Of a stretch of DNA of 64,000 nt, positions 25,349-36,560 are shown one piece after another. The stretch lies in assembly GCA_016748015.1 (NCBI GenBank), contig JAAOMT010000352.1:186001-250000 (forward strand), read 5' to 3'. Within the stretch, counting starts at the first letter, position 1; every line of letters begins with the position of its first letter. This DNA comes from Geosiphon pyriformis (taxonomy: Eukaryota > Glomeromycota > Glomeromycetes > Archaeosporales > Geosiphonaceae). The position numbers and the translations under genes were made by a program. The notes beneath the pieces were generated by a model. The model did not search any database and had not been told where the DNA came from. It saw only the letters and a program-made list of their open reading frames with translations.

Positions 25349-27211
25349 GTGGCGACCACACCAGACACAGCAACTCTAGAGTATTACCAGTCAATTTACA
25401 CACACTGCAAGCAAAGATTCAACATTCCAGACGGAATTGAAATTGTCAAAAAATCAGTATACCAATACATTGAAAACTGCATCAACAATTATTTTTTGGA
25501 AACTACAATATTTTAGAAGTTAGAAGTAACCTCTACAATAATTTAATGCACTATTCACAATTGGGAACAGAAGACCTGAACAGTGAAACACTTGCTACCT
25601 ACTTCCAAGAACTTAATTTTAACATTATTGAGTATTGTGAAGAAAAATACCCAGTACAGTCTAAATACTCTTTTGACTTTGAATCAGAGACAGAAACAAG
25701 CAACAAAGGCAAACAAAAATTGAAGCAATACTCAAAAACTGCCCTAAATACTCCAATACTACCAAAAACAACTGCCAAACACTTACAAACACCTGAACAA
25801 GGAACCAGTTCAAAACTTCCACTCACTATTACACCTTTTCCAGCTTCACTTGCACAAGCAGAAACTCCTAATTCACCTTTAAATTGATTTTCAAGACTAA
25901 AAGATTATACATCACCCAGAAGTCCCACCAGACAACAAAAAACTCTTCAGACTAGTACCAATCTTTTTGACTATTTAACAGAAAACACAAGTGAACACTC
26001 TGAAACATTAACCAATGAAGAAAATGTTTCTGAATTCATTGAAAAAAAAGTAGAATCTGAAGAAGAAAGTGAATTAACAGATAACAAGAAAGAAGACAAA
26101 ATAACAGCTTATATTGCAAAAAATTCCCAAATTTAATGGAGAAGATATTGAGACCAGTCCCCAAGAATAGCTCAACCAAGTTACTAAAGCTGGAGATGCA
26201 AATGGATGGAATGCTGCCAGAATGTTAAGAACAATTCCCTACTTTCTCAAAGAAACAGCAGATGAATGATTCAAAAACTTGACCACCTCTTTTAATAACT
26301 GGACAGCTTTCAAAACTGCCTTTTTAGAACAATTCACTGATAACAACATCTCAATCACACTTCAAAATTGTTTTCATAATATCAAACAAAAACCCTCTAA
26401 ATCTGTTATGACTTATATTGGGAAATTCAACAAACTTCTCAAATGAATTCGCCAACTTGAAACTAATAATTATTATTCTGATGCTCAAATCTTGAATCAA
26501 TTTATTGCTGGTTTAAAGAATAAACTGATTAAGAAAGTTCGTCCACATGCACCAGAAGATTTAGCCACTGCTATTTAACAGGTGAAAAACTATAAAATGG
26601 CCATAGAAGAAGCCAACTATACCAAACTTGTTAACCTGGCTATTGAAGAAACCAGCTCAGCAGCTGAAGAAAAAATTGACCAATTAACCAAGAAAGTTGA
26701 ACACTACTTCACCAACCAACAGCAACAACAGCAGCCACAACAATTACAATAAACACAAAGATACTAACTTCCACAAAGACGAAATCAAAATAACTTTGCA
26801 CCACTTTCTAATAATCAGCTTTAGAATTGCCATTACTGTGGAATCTCTGGCCACTAAAAAAAAGATTGCAGAAAGCTACAATGAGACCAACAAAATAGGA
26901 GTAATCAACATTACTCTCCACCACAGCAATCTTATTATTAACCACTACCACCAGCTTACTATCCACCAAGACCCCAATACCAAAATAACTATTATCAGCC
27001 CATCCCACAGCCAATCCAACAGCAATACCAACAACCAACCACACAACATTATCAAGTACCTGCTCAAAGATTGATTCCACAAAATCAATTTACACCACAA
27101 AACTGATACCAAGTAAACAACAATAGGATCAATTCAAACAACTAATTGGTTCCCTGAAATTCAGTTCAACCAAAATCCAACCACTATCATATTCAAACTA
27201 GTTATCTTACA
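25349..27211 (+). pseudogene. G2 gag polyprotein region
   Basis: The N-terminal frame opens at GTG GCG ACC with no ATG between it and the preceding in-frame TAA. Its protein (TLEYYQSIYTHCKQRF) resembles the G1 gag start at 56661. The frame shifts before 25546 and again at an A6 run near 26120. A capsid-like region follows (NGWNAARMLRTIPYFL, then FLEQFTDN and FNKLLK), then a Gln-rich linker and a zinc knuckle (CHYCGISGH, KKDC) at 26828-26872. Stops inside it sit where Trp or Gln is expected. The role in an intact element would be capsid and RNA packaging. Confidence 0.7.
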
Positions 27212-27919
27212 ATGCCAGAAGAACAGGATTTTCACCATACTGCACTTTCAGAAGGTAGAGCTGTAGCACAACGACAAAACTTTTCCTATACTCCTATCAC
27301 AATCCCACCAGCCAGAATTGCTGAAAATGCCAACCTGTCAGATATATTTCCTTTTGAATTTGAAGCAAATGAATCACCATTTTTGCTTAGCAATGCAGCG
27401 GTTAATGAGCAAAAAGCCATCACTGCAATGTACACAGAAGCTGAAGTAGAAGGAAAGCCAATTTGCTTGATCCTAGACAATAGATCTGCCGAAAGCATCA
27501 TCACATATCAATTGATGCAACAGCTAAAGAGAAACGTTGACCAACCAGCTCAGACAATCATTGTCACTGCTGATGGCATGAAAAAGACTCCAGTAGGAGA
27601 GATTGACAACTTCCCATTCACAATTGACGGAATTACCATTCCAGTCAAAGTTCTGGTCATGGATGCTCCCCAATATCAAGCTCTTGTCAAAAACAATTGG
27701 CTCCAAAAAGCCAATGCTAATTTGAATTGGGAGACACAAGAGTTAACAATCTCCTACCAAGGACAACACGTCCGAGTACCTGCCACTTGTGGTACATTCA
27801 ACAAACACTCTAAAAAAGTCCCGGCTTTTGAATTCGAACCGGAAGAAGAAAAACCCATCATTAAAACATTTATGGCACTTGGATCAACCTCCAATTGGGC
27901 TGATAAAACTGAACAATAG
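27212..27919 (+). pseudogene. G2 aspartic protease region
   Basis: An uninterrupted 235-codon segment of the polyprotein. The active-site loop reads LILDNRSAESIIT where D-[ST]-G-[SA] is normal. The Gly codon has become AGA, a G-to-A change that should kill activity. Downstream are the flap-like TADGMKKTPVGEID and the VKNNWLQKANANLNW segment typical of retropepsins of this group. The segment ends at a TAG in frame with the following Cys-rich region, so protease and dUTPase were originally one reading frame. Confidence 0.8.
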
Positions 27920-29413
27920 TATTTTTCAACATATGATTCTCTTGAAACAAAAGAACTAGTAACACTTAGATGGAATGTCCCCTATTCAAAACCAGAACCA
28001 CAAAAACAACGCCCTTACATTCCACTCAAATGCAAAGATTGCCACAAGAAACTTTCATCAATGGGAGCCTGTATTTCACCTGAAGAAGAATATGAAAATC
28101 ATACTTGTTATTACTGCAAGGCTTGCTACAGAGAATAATGGGGCCACCTAATAAAAAGAAGTGGAAAATGGGACAACACTCCTTGTTTGACTTGTGGAGA
28201 TATGCTACCAGAAGAATGCAATTGGATTGATGTAGCAATGAAAGGAGGCATTTGCGATCAGACCTGCCAATATGCTTTATCAATTTTAGAAAAAGTCAAA
28301 AGAGGAACACCTTTTGATGCTGCTTACAATAGTGCCCTCAACAAACTATACTATTACCCTTATAATGCCGAAATGATTTTTGATTTAGCAATAGCTTTAA
28401 TCAATGGAGCCACTCAAGAAAATGTTCGTCAAATGAAAGAATCAGAATACATTGCATATATCTTTGAAATTGCTGGATATAACTACGAAGATGAAGTAGA
28501 AGTATATCACCAAATTACCAGTCACACCTACCCGACCAAAGAAGCTCAAGCTCAACGGCTAAAGCAAATGAATATTAAATTATGTGAGGAATGCATAATG
28601 CCTTGTGATGAACAATGGTGTCTTAAATGCTATACTCTTAGCATTTCCTTGCCCAGTGAAAGTGATAAATATGAAATTGAATTCAGAGAACCTAAAGCAA
28701 CAGAAGAAATAGAAGCCACACTCATTTATCTCATCAAAAATCAGTCTGCTTCACAACTTAAATACTTCAACAACAATGGACAAGGAATAAAGTCTGAAGA
28801 AATCCACAAAATTGATGCTGGATATGATCTAAAATATCCAGAAAAAGATACTCTTACTTTCAAACCTAAATCACTCACAAAAATCAATCTCAAAATTGCC
28901 CTCAAAATTCCACCAGGAGCAATGGTCCAAATTGCTTCACGATCATTATTGGTGAGCAAAGGAATTAATGTTAAAGGAGGAATCATAGATGCGGGATATA
29001 CAGGAGACATTACAATCATGTTACAAAATAAAACCAATAAATCTTTTCAAATTGAACATGCTGAAAAAATTGCTCAAGCTATTTATTTACCCTTAATCAA
29101 CATTTCGGGTTTACAATTAGTCAGTCAAAAAGAACAATTGAGAAAGAGTGAAAGAGGAACCAAAAGTTTTGGTTCAACTGGACAATTCACAGTTCTAGTA
29201 AACATAGCTCTTAATGAACAAAATGAATTTCACCAGATTTTACAACTCCCACAACCAATTACTATTTCATTCTTTGGAGAACATCTGGAAATCTACACCT
29301 GCCCAAAGTCAACAACCACACAACAAATTTTTGAATCCAACGAACAAGTCTGCTTGGAACATAATATCTCAATCCCAAACATTTATATTTTAGAAGAAAC
29401 AAAGAAAGTCTGA
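27920..29413 (+). pseudogene. G2 Cys-rich region and dUTPase domain of the polyprotein
   Basis: Continues the protease frame after a TAG and a TAA (28136, between GAA and TGG). The first 280 codons hold several Cys clusters (CKDC, CYYCKAC, CLTCGD, CDQTC, then CEEC and CLKC), probably zinc-binding. From about 28815 all five trimeric dUTPase motifs can be read: AGYDL; PPGAMVQIASRS; GGIIDAGYTGDI; KIAQ; and RGTKSFGSTG. The motif 3 Asp and Tyr are kept. The enzyme family hydrolyses dUTP to dUMP, which would limit uracil in element cDNA. The stretch 28187-29413 is intact for 408 codons. A dUTPase between protease and RT is unusual for Ty3-type elements. Confidence 0.85.
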
Positions 29414-31070
29414 GTTACTTTTTACAATCCCAATAATTATCCCATAGTTTTATTAAATAACTTAGAAATTGGAGTCATTCACAGTAACATCTTTCAACAA
29501 GAATTACCCTAGACAGTTCCCAATTTCTCAGAAATCATTGAACATTCACTACCAAAAATCAACCCAAATTCCAGTTCTAAAAACTACCATGTTGTTATAG
29601 AAAAACTATCTCAAATCAACATGGAACAACTTGAACTACAACAACAGAGCCAGCTCAAAGAGCTAATTGCAGAATTTGCCGATATTTTTGATGAAAACAA
29701 CAATGATTTAGGAAAAACCAATTTGGTTCAACACTAAATCTATACAGAAGATGCCAAACCAAAGTGACAACAAGCCTACCAAATTGCTCCAGAAAGTCAC
29801 TAATTTATCTGAGAAAAAATGCAACAGATGCTTAACAATGGTCTTATTTAACCATTGATGAGTCCATGGGCCTTACCTGTGGTTCTAGTTAAAAAGAAAA
29901 ATGGAAAGATACGATTTTGTGTTGATTATCAACAACTCAACAGCATTACTATTGGAGATGCCTACCCTCTTTTCCGAATTGATGACATGTTGGATGCTCT
30001 TGGAAAGTCCAAATACTTTTTGACATTAGATTTAGAAAGCAAATACTGGCAAGTTGCCATGGATCCCAAAGACCACCCCAAAACAGCATTTACCACACAA
30101 GGAAGAAATTACAAGTTCAACATAATGCCTTTTGGATTATGCAATGCACCAGCAACATTCCAAAGACTCATGGATGTTGTTTACAAAGACCTTCTTTGGA
30201 AATCAGTAGTTGTCTATCTTGATAATATTGATGTTTATTCACCATCTTTTGAATTACATTTAAAACACCTGCAAGAAGTTTTTTAATGATTACAAAAAGC
30301 AAGATTAAAACTGAACATTGAAAAATGCTACTTTGGAAAAATGAGTTTGGCCTTTCTTGGCCACATTGTGAGCAAAGATGGAATTAAACCAGATTCTGGA
30401 AAAATCAACACTGTTAAGAACTTCAAGACTTCACGAAATACCACAAAATTGAGAGAATTTATTGGATTAGCTTCCTATTACCAAAAATTCATCAAAAAAT
30501 TTTCAAAAATCACAAAACTTTTCAACCAGCTCACTACTAAAAACGTCAAATACAAATGAACAGAAGAACACCAAAAAGCTTTTGAAATTCTCAAGGAAAA
30601 GCTAACAACAGCTCCAATTTTAGCCTACTCAGACTTCAATAACCAATTTTGACTAGCTACAGACGCTTCTTACACTGCTTTTGGTGCCATCTTATCACAA
30701 TTAGATGACAATGGAAATAAGCGAGTAATCGCTTATGCTAACAGAACATTAAAACCAGCCAAGAAAAACTACCCTGCCACAGAACTAGAAACAACAGCCA
30801 TAATTTGGGCCCTACACCACTTCAACCTTTATCTCAGACCTAAAGAATTCGATATTATCACTAATAATATTGGACTCAAATGGCTTCAGAACAAAAACAC
30901 TTAGCTAAATGCAAAACAAACCCAATGGACAGAATTTTTAGCCAACTACTGATACATTATACACCACAAATCAGAAAAACTTCACACTAATGTTGATTGT
31001 CTTTCAAGAATGAGGCAAGATTAGAATACAAAACCAACACCCATTTGAATTAACAACAAAACAACAAACA
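29414..31070 (+). pseudogene. G2 reverse transcriptase and RNase H
   Basis: Same frame as the protease and dUTPase. RT blocks are clear: LPVVLVKKKNGKIRFCVDY, YPLFRIDDMLDALG, LTLDLESKYWQVAM, FNIMPFGLCNAPATFQ and VVYLDNIDVY. The catalytic YLDD reads YLDN. RNase H follows with ATDASYTAFGAILSQ, ELETTAIIWALHHF and IITNNIGLKWL (expected TDN, again Asp to Asn), then HTNVDCLSR. At least ten in-frame stops replace probable Trp or Gln codons. The copy is enzymatically dead, but the chain is otherwise readable to the RNase H end. Confidence 0.88.
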
Positions 31071-32456
31071 ATGAACTCTGAAAACTACAACAATCTTAAA
31101 CAATATTTGAAGACATTAACAATCCCAACAGATTGGTCTCCAGATGAAAAACATTGATTACAACAACAAGCCAAACAATACTTCTTATACAACAACATTA
31201 TTTATTATCGAAACTTCAGAAACCCAGACAGTCTGCTCAGATTAATACAAAAACATAAAAAAGAAACCATTTTATATAACATGCACTCAGACCCTTCATC
31301 AGCACACCTAGGAAAAAACAGCACCACCCAGAGAACACTAGAATATTATTTTTGGCCTTAAATAAGAAAAGACATTCATGAATATGTTAAGTCTTGTGAT
31401 AGTTGTCAAAAAAGAGGAGGAACTCATCCTATAGAACCTTTAAATCCAATCAAAGTTGGACAGCCTTTTGACTGAGTTGGTATCAATTTAGTCGGATCAC
31501 TTCCTATCACAAACCAAAGAAACCATTATATTGCAGTAGCTGTAGACTATCTCATCAAATGGCCTAAAGCCAGAGCCATTTAACGAGCAGATGCAAAATC
31601 AGTAGCAAACTTCATCTATGAAGACATCATTTGTAGACATGGATGCCCAATAGAACTTTTATCTAATCAAGGAACACATTTCATGAACAATTTAATCCAG
31701 GAAATTTGTGGACGATTTAATGTCAAGAGACCATTATCTTTGCTTTACCATCCACAAACAAATGGACTTGTAGAACATTTTAATAGAACATTGTATGAAT
31801 CATTAACCAAAGTTTCAACTGATTTTGAGCAAGAATGGGATCTTTTTATTCCATCAGTATTACTAGCATATAGAACACTAAAACAAAATACCACAAAACA
31901 CACACTATTTGATTTAACTTATAGAAAGACAGCAACATTACCAATTAGTTTTACAGTGGAAACATACTCAGCACAACCAATCAATAAAAACAATTTCCAG
32001 GAAACACTACAATGAAGAGCCTACACTCTGCTTAGCATGTTAGAAGAAAAACAATGAATAGTAGCCACCCATATTAAACACTCCCAAGCTCAACAAAAAG
32101 AACAGCATGATAACAAATTGCCTCCAGTTACCAATAGATTTAAAATTGGAAACAAAGTTTTCTTACACAAAACTAAAGTGGAAAAACAATGAACTGAAAA
32201 ATTTGAAAATAAATGGGATGGACTATTTTTTATCCATGAAATCTTAGGCAACGGATCATACAAGCTAAGACTTAATGACAAAATCCTAGCAAAAGTTGCA
32301 CATGGAGATTGTTTGAAACACTATAATTCCAGAAACAATCCTAAATCATTAATTCCACAAATTGGTACACATTCCTCTTTAATTAATTCCAAAGATATTC
32401 TCCAAAATTTAGAACCAATAGTTGTCATTAAACAACCTCCCAACTTAAACACTTAA
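31071..32456 (+). pseudogene. G2 integrase
   Basis: Read in the frame +1 to RNase H and could start at ATG 31071 (MNSENYNNLKQYL). It has the zinc domain (MHSDPSSAHLG, YYFWP, CDSCQ) and a core with VAVDYL (first Asp), LLSNQGTHF (second Asp changed to Asn) and GLVEHFN (Glu present). The cleanest part is 31683-32015. The C-terminal FKIGNKVFLHKTK and GSYKLRL segments match the usual integrase tail. It ends at TAA 32454-32456. Stops are mostly TGA at Trp sites. Confidence 0.85.
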
Positions 32457-32574
32457 TTTAAATTTATTATTATAATTATCTCCTTATAATTTAGAAACAA
32501 TCTCACAAAAACAAAACAAAAATAACATAAAAACCCATATACCAAAAATAATTTTTATTTTCAAATCTCTTATA

Positions 32575-33294
32575 ATGACTATTCCTCAAAACATTTAACA
32601 ATTATTCCAAAAACTAATATTAGCTTTAAAAACAATACCCAAATTATCTATTACTGTTACTGGAAACCACATTAATTATACCCAAACAGAAGTAGTTACA
32701 AATTTAGCCCCAAATGCACAAAAATATTACCTGTATAAGAAGAACACAAGAAGTTATTCTGGAATTCACCTGCCAGAACTTTTAAAGCTTGCTTTAAGAG
32801 AAAATTTAATGCTCACTTCTATTAGTATTCTATCAAATGCTACTATTCAACAAAAACTCCAACTGTGTCTTAATGAAGAAAACTACAACTATATTCCAAT
32901 ATATAGATATTTCTACATTGGAAAAACACTTTACGAATGAAAACAGGAGCTTATAGCAGCAAACCTTATAAAAGAAGCTATTCGGAAACAACTCCACAAT
33001 GAATTCAAGACAACAGCTGGACCTACAAACAGCCATTATAAACTAAGAGCTGCTCTTAAACTTTATGACCTATTCCACACCTGTAAAAACGTCCTACAAA
33101 ACCCAATTTTACAGTCTTTGAAGATTCAATACATTGGAAAGCTTACAAAACTGAAATTTCAACAATTTTCAGACCAAATTTTTTCAATAATTTTGGATTA
33201 TTATTTGGAAATTACAGACAGTACTTGGACTTTAATGGAGCTCAGTCTTGAGGAGGAGATTATGTTACCAGATAAAATTAGAGATATTGTTTAG
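32575..33294 (+). pseudogene. G2 post-integrase ORF of unknown function
   Basis: Begins at ATG 32575 and runs about 240 codons in one frame with two stops (TAA after MTIPQNI, TGA after GKTLYE). It crosses the polypurine tract (codons LEEEIM) and ends at TAG 33292-33294, inside the 3' LTR. It contains YRYFYIGKTLYE, HNEFKTTAGPT and NPILQSLKIQYIGKLT. A homologue occurs in both minus-strand G2 copies, and a more distant one (NPIINTITVNQMGKIT) in the G1 element near 53700. There is no signal peptide, membrane helix or known motif, so it is not an obvious env. Function is unknown. Confidence 0.7.
33250..33262 (+). other. Polypurine tract, G2
   Basis: GAGGAGGAGAT followed by TA and then the LTR start TGTTACC. 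It is the expected plus-strand primer site and is also coding for Glu-Glu-Glu-Ile in the overlapping post-integrase frame. Confidence 0.65.
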
Positions 33295-34233
33295 CATGAA
33301 ATTACCCTTATAAATCTTATTATTAATTAGCATATATTATCGTTTCAAATTATCACTTATTATATTAGCAAAATATCCGAAATTATCATTTAATTAATAA
33401 CCCAATTTGTATATAACACAAATGTACCTAATTGTAATGATCAATTATGCAATACACCAAACTATGTAACATTCAAAAAGTTCACCGAAATTTGTAAGAA
33501 ATTTGCCAAAATAATTGATAGTTCACTGAAATATTTAATAGTTCACAGAAATAACTTGTAATTTGCCGAAATGTATCTTTAGTTCAGCAAAATTATAGAA
33601 AATAGCAAAGTTCAAGTTCATAGAATAGTGTTACAACAAGTTGTATAAAAGAAAAGCTTTTCTCTTCGAGAAAATATATCTTACTTTAGATTTATCACTT
33701 AGAACTATTCCTACACACACAAAAAGAAATAAATATCAAATAAATTTGAAAAACCAAATTCTTTAATTATTGCACTTGAAAAATCCTCAAAACCCAACTA
33801 ACATTTTGAAATTAATTAGCTACCAATTTCAGTAAACTGTTAGTGACTCCAGGCCTAGATAGAAAACGTTTCTCTTAATAAAATTCTATTTTTTTTACAT
33901 TTATTTATTTTTCTTATTACAATCATTAGGGTAGCCTACAGACAAGATTCCTGTAGAAGAGTTGACTTTCACAGCAAAGTAACTATACATTTTTAGTGAG
34001 CTTCCAGATGAGCAATTCCTGGGAAAGAGTTGACGTTTACTACAATGTAACTACACAAAGCAACTGACACAGAATTGGCCATTCTACTTATAAGCCCAGC
34101 AGTTCAAATTATAAGAGATAATTTGAAGAGAAAATTCAGTTACTGGAGGTTCAACCACATCCAAAAAACGTGAATTTACAGCAAACAGGCATCAACAACA
34201 TTACAAAAAAGAGACCAAAAACCTCTAGTAACA
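33263..34233 (+). repeat. G2 3' LTR
   Basis: 971 bp, from TGTTACCAGATAA to ACCTCTAGTAACA. It differs from the 5' LTR mainly by transitions, plus small indels in T- and A-rich runs. The TATAAAA box and U3 repeats are preserved. Its first 32 bases encode the end of the post-integrase ORF. Confidence 0.93.
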
Positions 34234-35230
34234 CTGCTAATAATAATATGCCACCAAAAACAAAAATCTTCAAAAATCTTTCAAAGCTAGAATCCTTAGA
34301 AATTATACAAAAATTTGATTCCTATTTTGTTGTCAAAGATCTCATAAAAACACCAGCTTATATTACTTTTGACCAGTTAATAATCCATTCACAGTTCAGA
34401 AAAATTTTTTGCAAATTCTTGATTCCAAAAAAAAAGACACCAAAAACCAACAAATACTCTTGTTAAGCTAAATTTGCTAATAATAGCAATGTTACTCTTT
34501 TGATTTGCAAAGCACAAGTGGCTTGTTACTTTATTGATTTGATCTTAGACAGTAGATTATCTGTTAGTGTTATTACCAAATACTTTCTTAAAGCAATTGG
34601 CAAAAAGATTAATAAGTCTTTTATTTAACCAATAACCAATGTATATAATAACAAAAAAAAAAGTCTGAACACAACCAAAGCTGTTTCTTTTTGCATCAAT
34701 GATATCAGCATTAAAACAATATAGAAGTTTCTAAAGCCAAAAAATACACTATTATTGTTAATAATAAATGGCTCAAAAAAGCAAAAGTATTACTTGATTA
34801 TAAATTGTGTAAATTAATCATTAAATATAATGAAAAGTCTATTGTAATTAAGTGCTGTTATTGAACAATTTTTTCACCATCCAAGCAGAACCAAGAAGAA
34901 AAACAATCAAATAAATCAGATAATAAAAAGAGTAATGAAAAAGAAAAACAAGAAAAACAAGAAGAAACTACTAAACTTGCTTATATTATTTTCATTAACA
35001 ATAACAAGCCACTAGATAATATTAAAAAAAATCATTATAAATGGCAAAATAATTTGTTGGTCTTATTATAATATGCTTAAAAGAACTTTTGACCAAAAAC
35101 TCAACAAAAAAGCTAAATACAACTATTAGTAATATGATCTTTGTGCTTGGTATTGGTGTGATAAAACTCTGTATTTTTCTAGCAATAAATGCAAATTTTG
35201 CCTGATTTATTACAAATATTGAAAACCTAT
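34234..35230 (+). pseudogene. G3 protease and linker, copy B (after the nested insertion)
   Basis: Resumes the G3 frame. After a leader (SKLESLEIIQKFD) comes a protease loop, DLILDSRLSVSVITKYF, where DSG is expected; the Gly codon reads AGA. Then come a KWLKKAKVLLDYKL segment and a Lys/Glu/Gln-rich linker (34890-34970). A small cluster with CDKTL and CKFC follows near 35150-35200. No dUTPase motifs are present. The sequence aligns with copy A from 1539 onward. Confidence 0.65.
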
Positions 35231-35234
35231 TAGC

Positions 35235-36560
35235 TTGATACTAAAGGAAGAGATAAAAAAAGTACAAAAGTTTTTTGAGAATAAATTACCAGAAATACAG
35301 TTATTAATAATAGAGCAAAAAAAACTCTCTTCAGAAAAAAAAAAGATAAACATTAAAAATCTACTGATTAGAAACAGTTCAATTATTTTAAAAGAAAGTA
35401 ATACTCTTAGATGTACTTATGTAATACAACATACTATTATCATCAAAGAAACTTATTCTATCTATCTGAAATCATATCAGTTCAATTAACACAATGATGA
35501 ATTTATTAAGAAAAAAATAAACCAAATAAAAAATCTTGAATTCATACAAAAAACCAAGAGCAAATAGACATTTTTAGTTGTAGTGATATCTAAAAAAGAT
35601 AGAATTTTATGCTTTTGTGTTGATTACTATTAATTAAATGTTATTATCAAAAGAGATATGTATTCACTTTTCAAAATTAATACAATGCTAAACCAATTTA
35701 ATAGTGCTGCTTTCTTCTCAACTATTAATTTAACTACTGGATTCTGGCAAGTAGAAATAAATCTAGAAAGCAGAAAAAAAACTGCCTTTATTACCAATTA
35801 TAGCACTTACGAATTTACAGTTATGCTTTTTGGTCTTATTAATACTTTTTTTATCTTTTAATGTTTAATAAACAAAGTATTCAAATTAGTAAAAAAAACT
35901 TTGTTTTAGTTTATTTAAATAATATAATAGTATACTCAAAAATCTGGAATAAATATCTTGAACATTTACAAAAGGTTTTTAATCTTTTTAAAAATGCTAA
36001 TCTTAAGATCAATTCTATCAAATCTTTTTTTGAATATTAATCTACTCAGTTTTTTGGTTATCTTATTACAAAAGATAGAATTTTTCCTGATTTAGCCAAA
36101 GTTGAAAAAGTTCACAACTAATAAATATTCATGAACTATGTTTTTTCCTTGGATTGGTCTTTTATTATCACAAATTCATTAAGAATTTTTTTAAAATTAT
36201 CTTTTTTTAATCAGCTATTCAAAAAAACTGTCAATTATTACTGGGATATACATCAACAAAAAACATTTGAAACTTTGAAGAAAAAATTGGTTACAGAATT
36301 TATATTCATGCAACCTAATTTGAATTAACCTTTTATTTTTTATATTAATACATCTGGCTATAGACTTGGTGTTGTTTTTTCACAAAAATATAAAGATAAC
36401 AAGAAATATGCTATAGCATATGCAAGTAAAATACTCTTATTAGTAGACAAAACTATTCAATTACTAAACAGAAATGCTTAACAGTAGTTTGGGCTACTAG
36501 TTACTAGAATAAATATTTTTTTGGTGTAAAATTTCTAATAGTAACAGATCATCAAGCCTT
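35235..36560 (+). pseudogene. G3 reverse transcriptase and RNase H, copy B
   Basis: The pre-RT segment (35235-35489) and palm blocks INTMLNQFNSAAFF, TGFWQVEI, YEFTVMLFGL and VYLNNIIVYSK are visible, again with both catalytic Asp codons as AAT. The thumb and RNase H run through several frames, with YWDIHQQKTFETL near 36236 and a degraded RNase H motif near 36345. It is the same layout as copy A and inactive. Confidence 0.7.

Larger units (their letters stand above)
24323..34233 (+). mobile_element. Near-complete G2 Ty3-type retroelement carrying a dUTPase
   Basis: 9.9 kb, with LTRs 24323-25303 and 33263-34233 that are visibly about 95% alike, and an order of gag, protease, Cys-rich plus dUTPase, RT, RNase H, integrase, extra ORF. 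A PBS and a PPT are both in place. Flanks TTGC (24319-24322) and CTGC (34234-34237) fit a 4-bp target duplication with one transition. It is inserted inside the G3 copy B between gag and protease, and the G3 sequence resumes at 34234. Coding frames are still long but interrupted, so it is recently dead. Confidence 0.9.

Noticed and set aside
32590-32600. Conserved in-frame TAA near the start of the G2 extra ORF as a programmed readthrough site
   Set aside because: Present in all three copies, but a single ancestral CAA to TAA change or a downstream start explains it equally well.
25349-33294. Possibility that TGA is read as Trp in this genome
   Set aside because: The host gene and many element codons use TGG for Trp. 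TAA and TAG also appear at Gln sites, so mutation explains the pattern better than a code change.
32575-33294. Post-integrase ORF as an envelope gene
   Set aside because: No signal peptide, hydrophobic membrane segment or Cys pattern of a glycoprotein can be seen.
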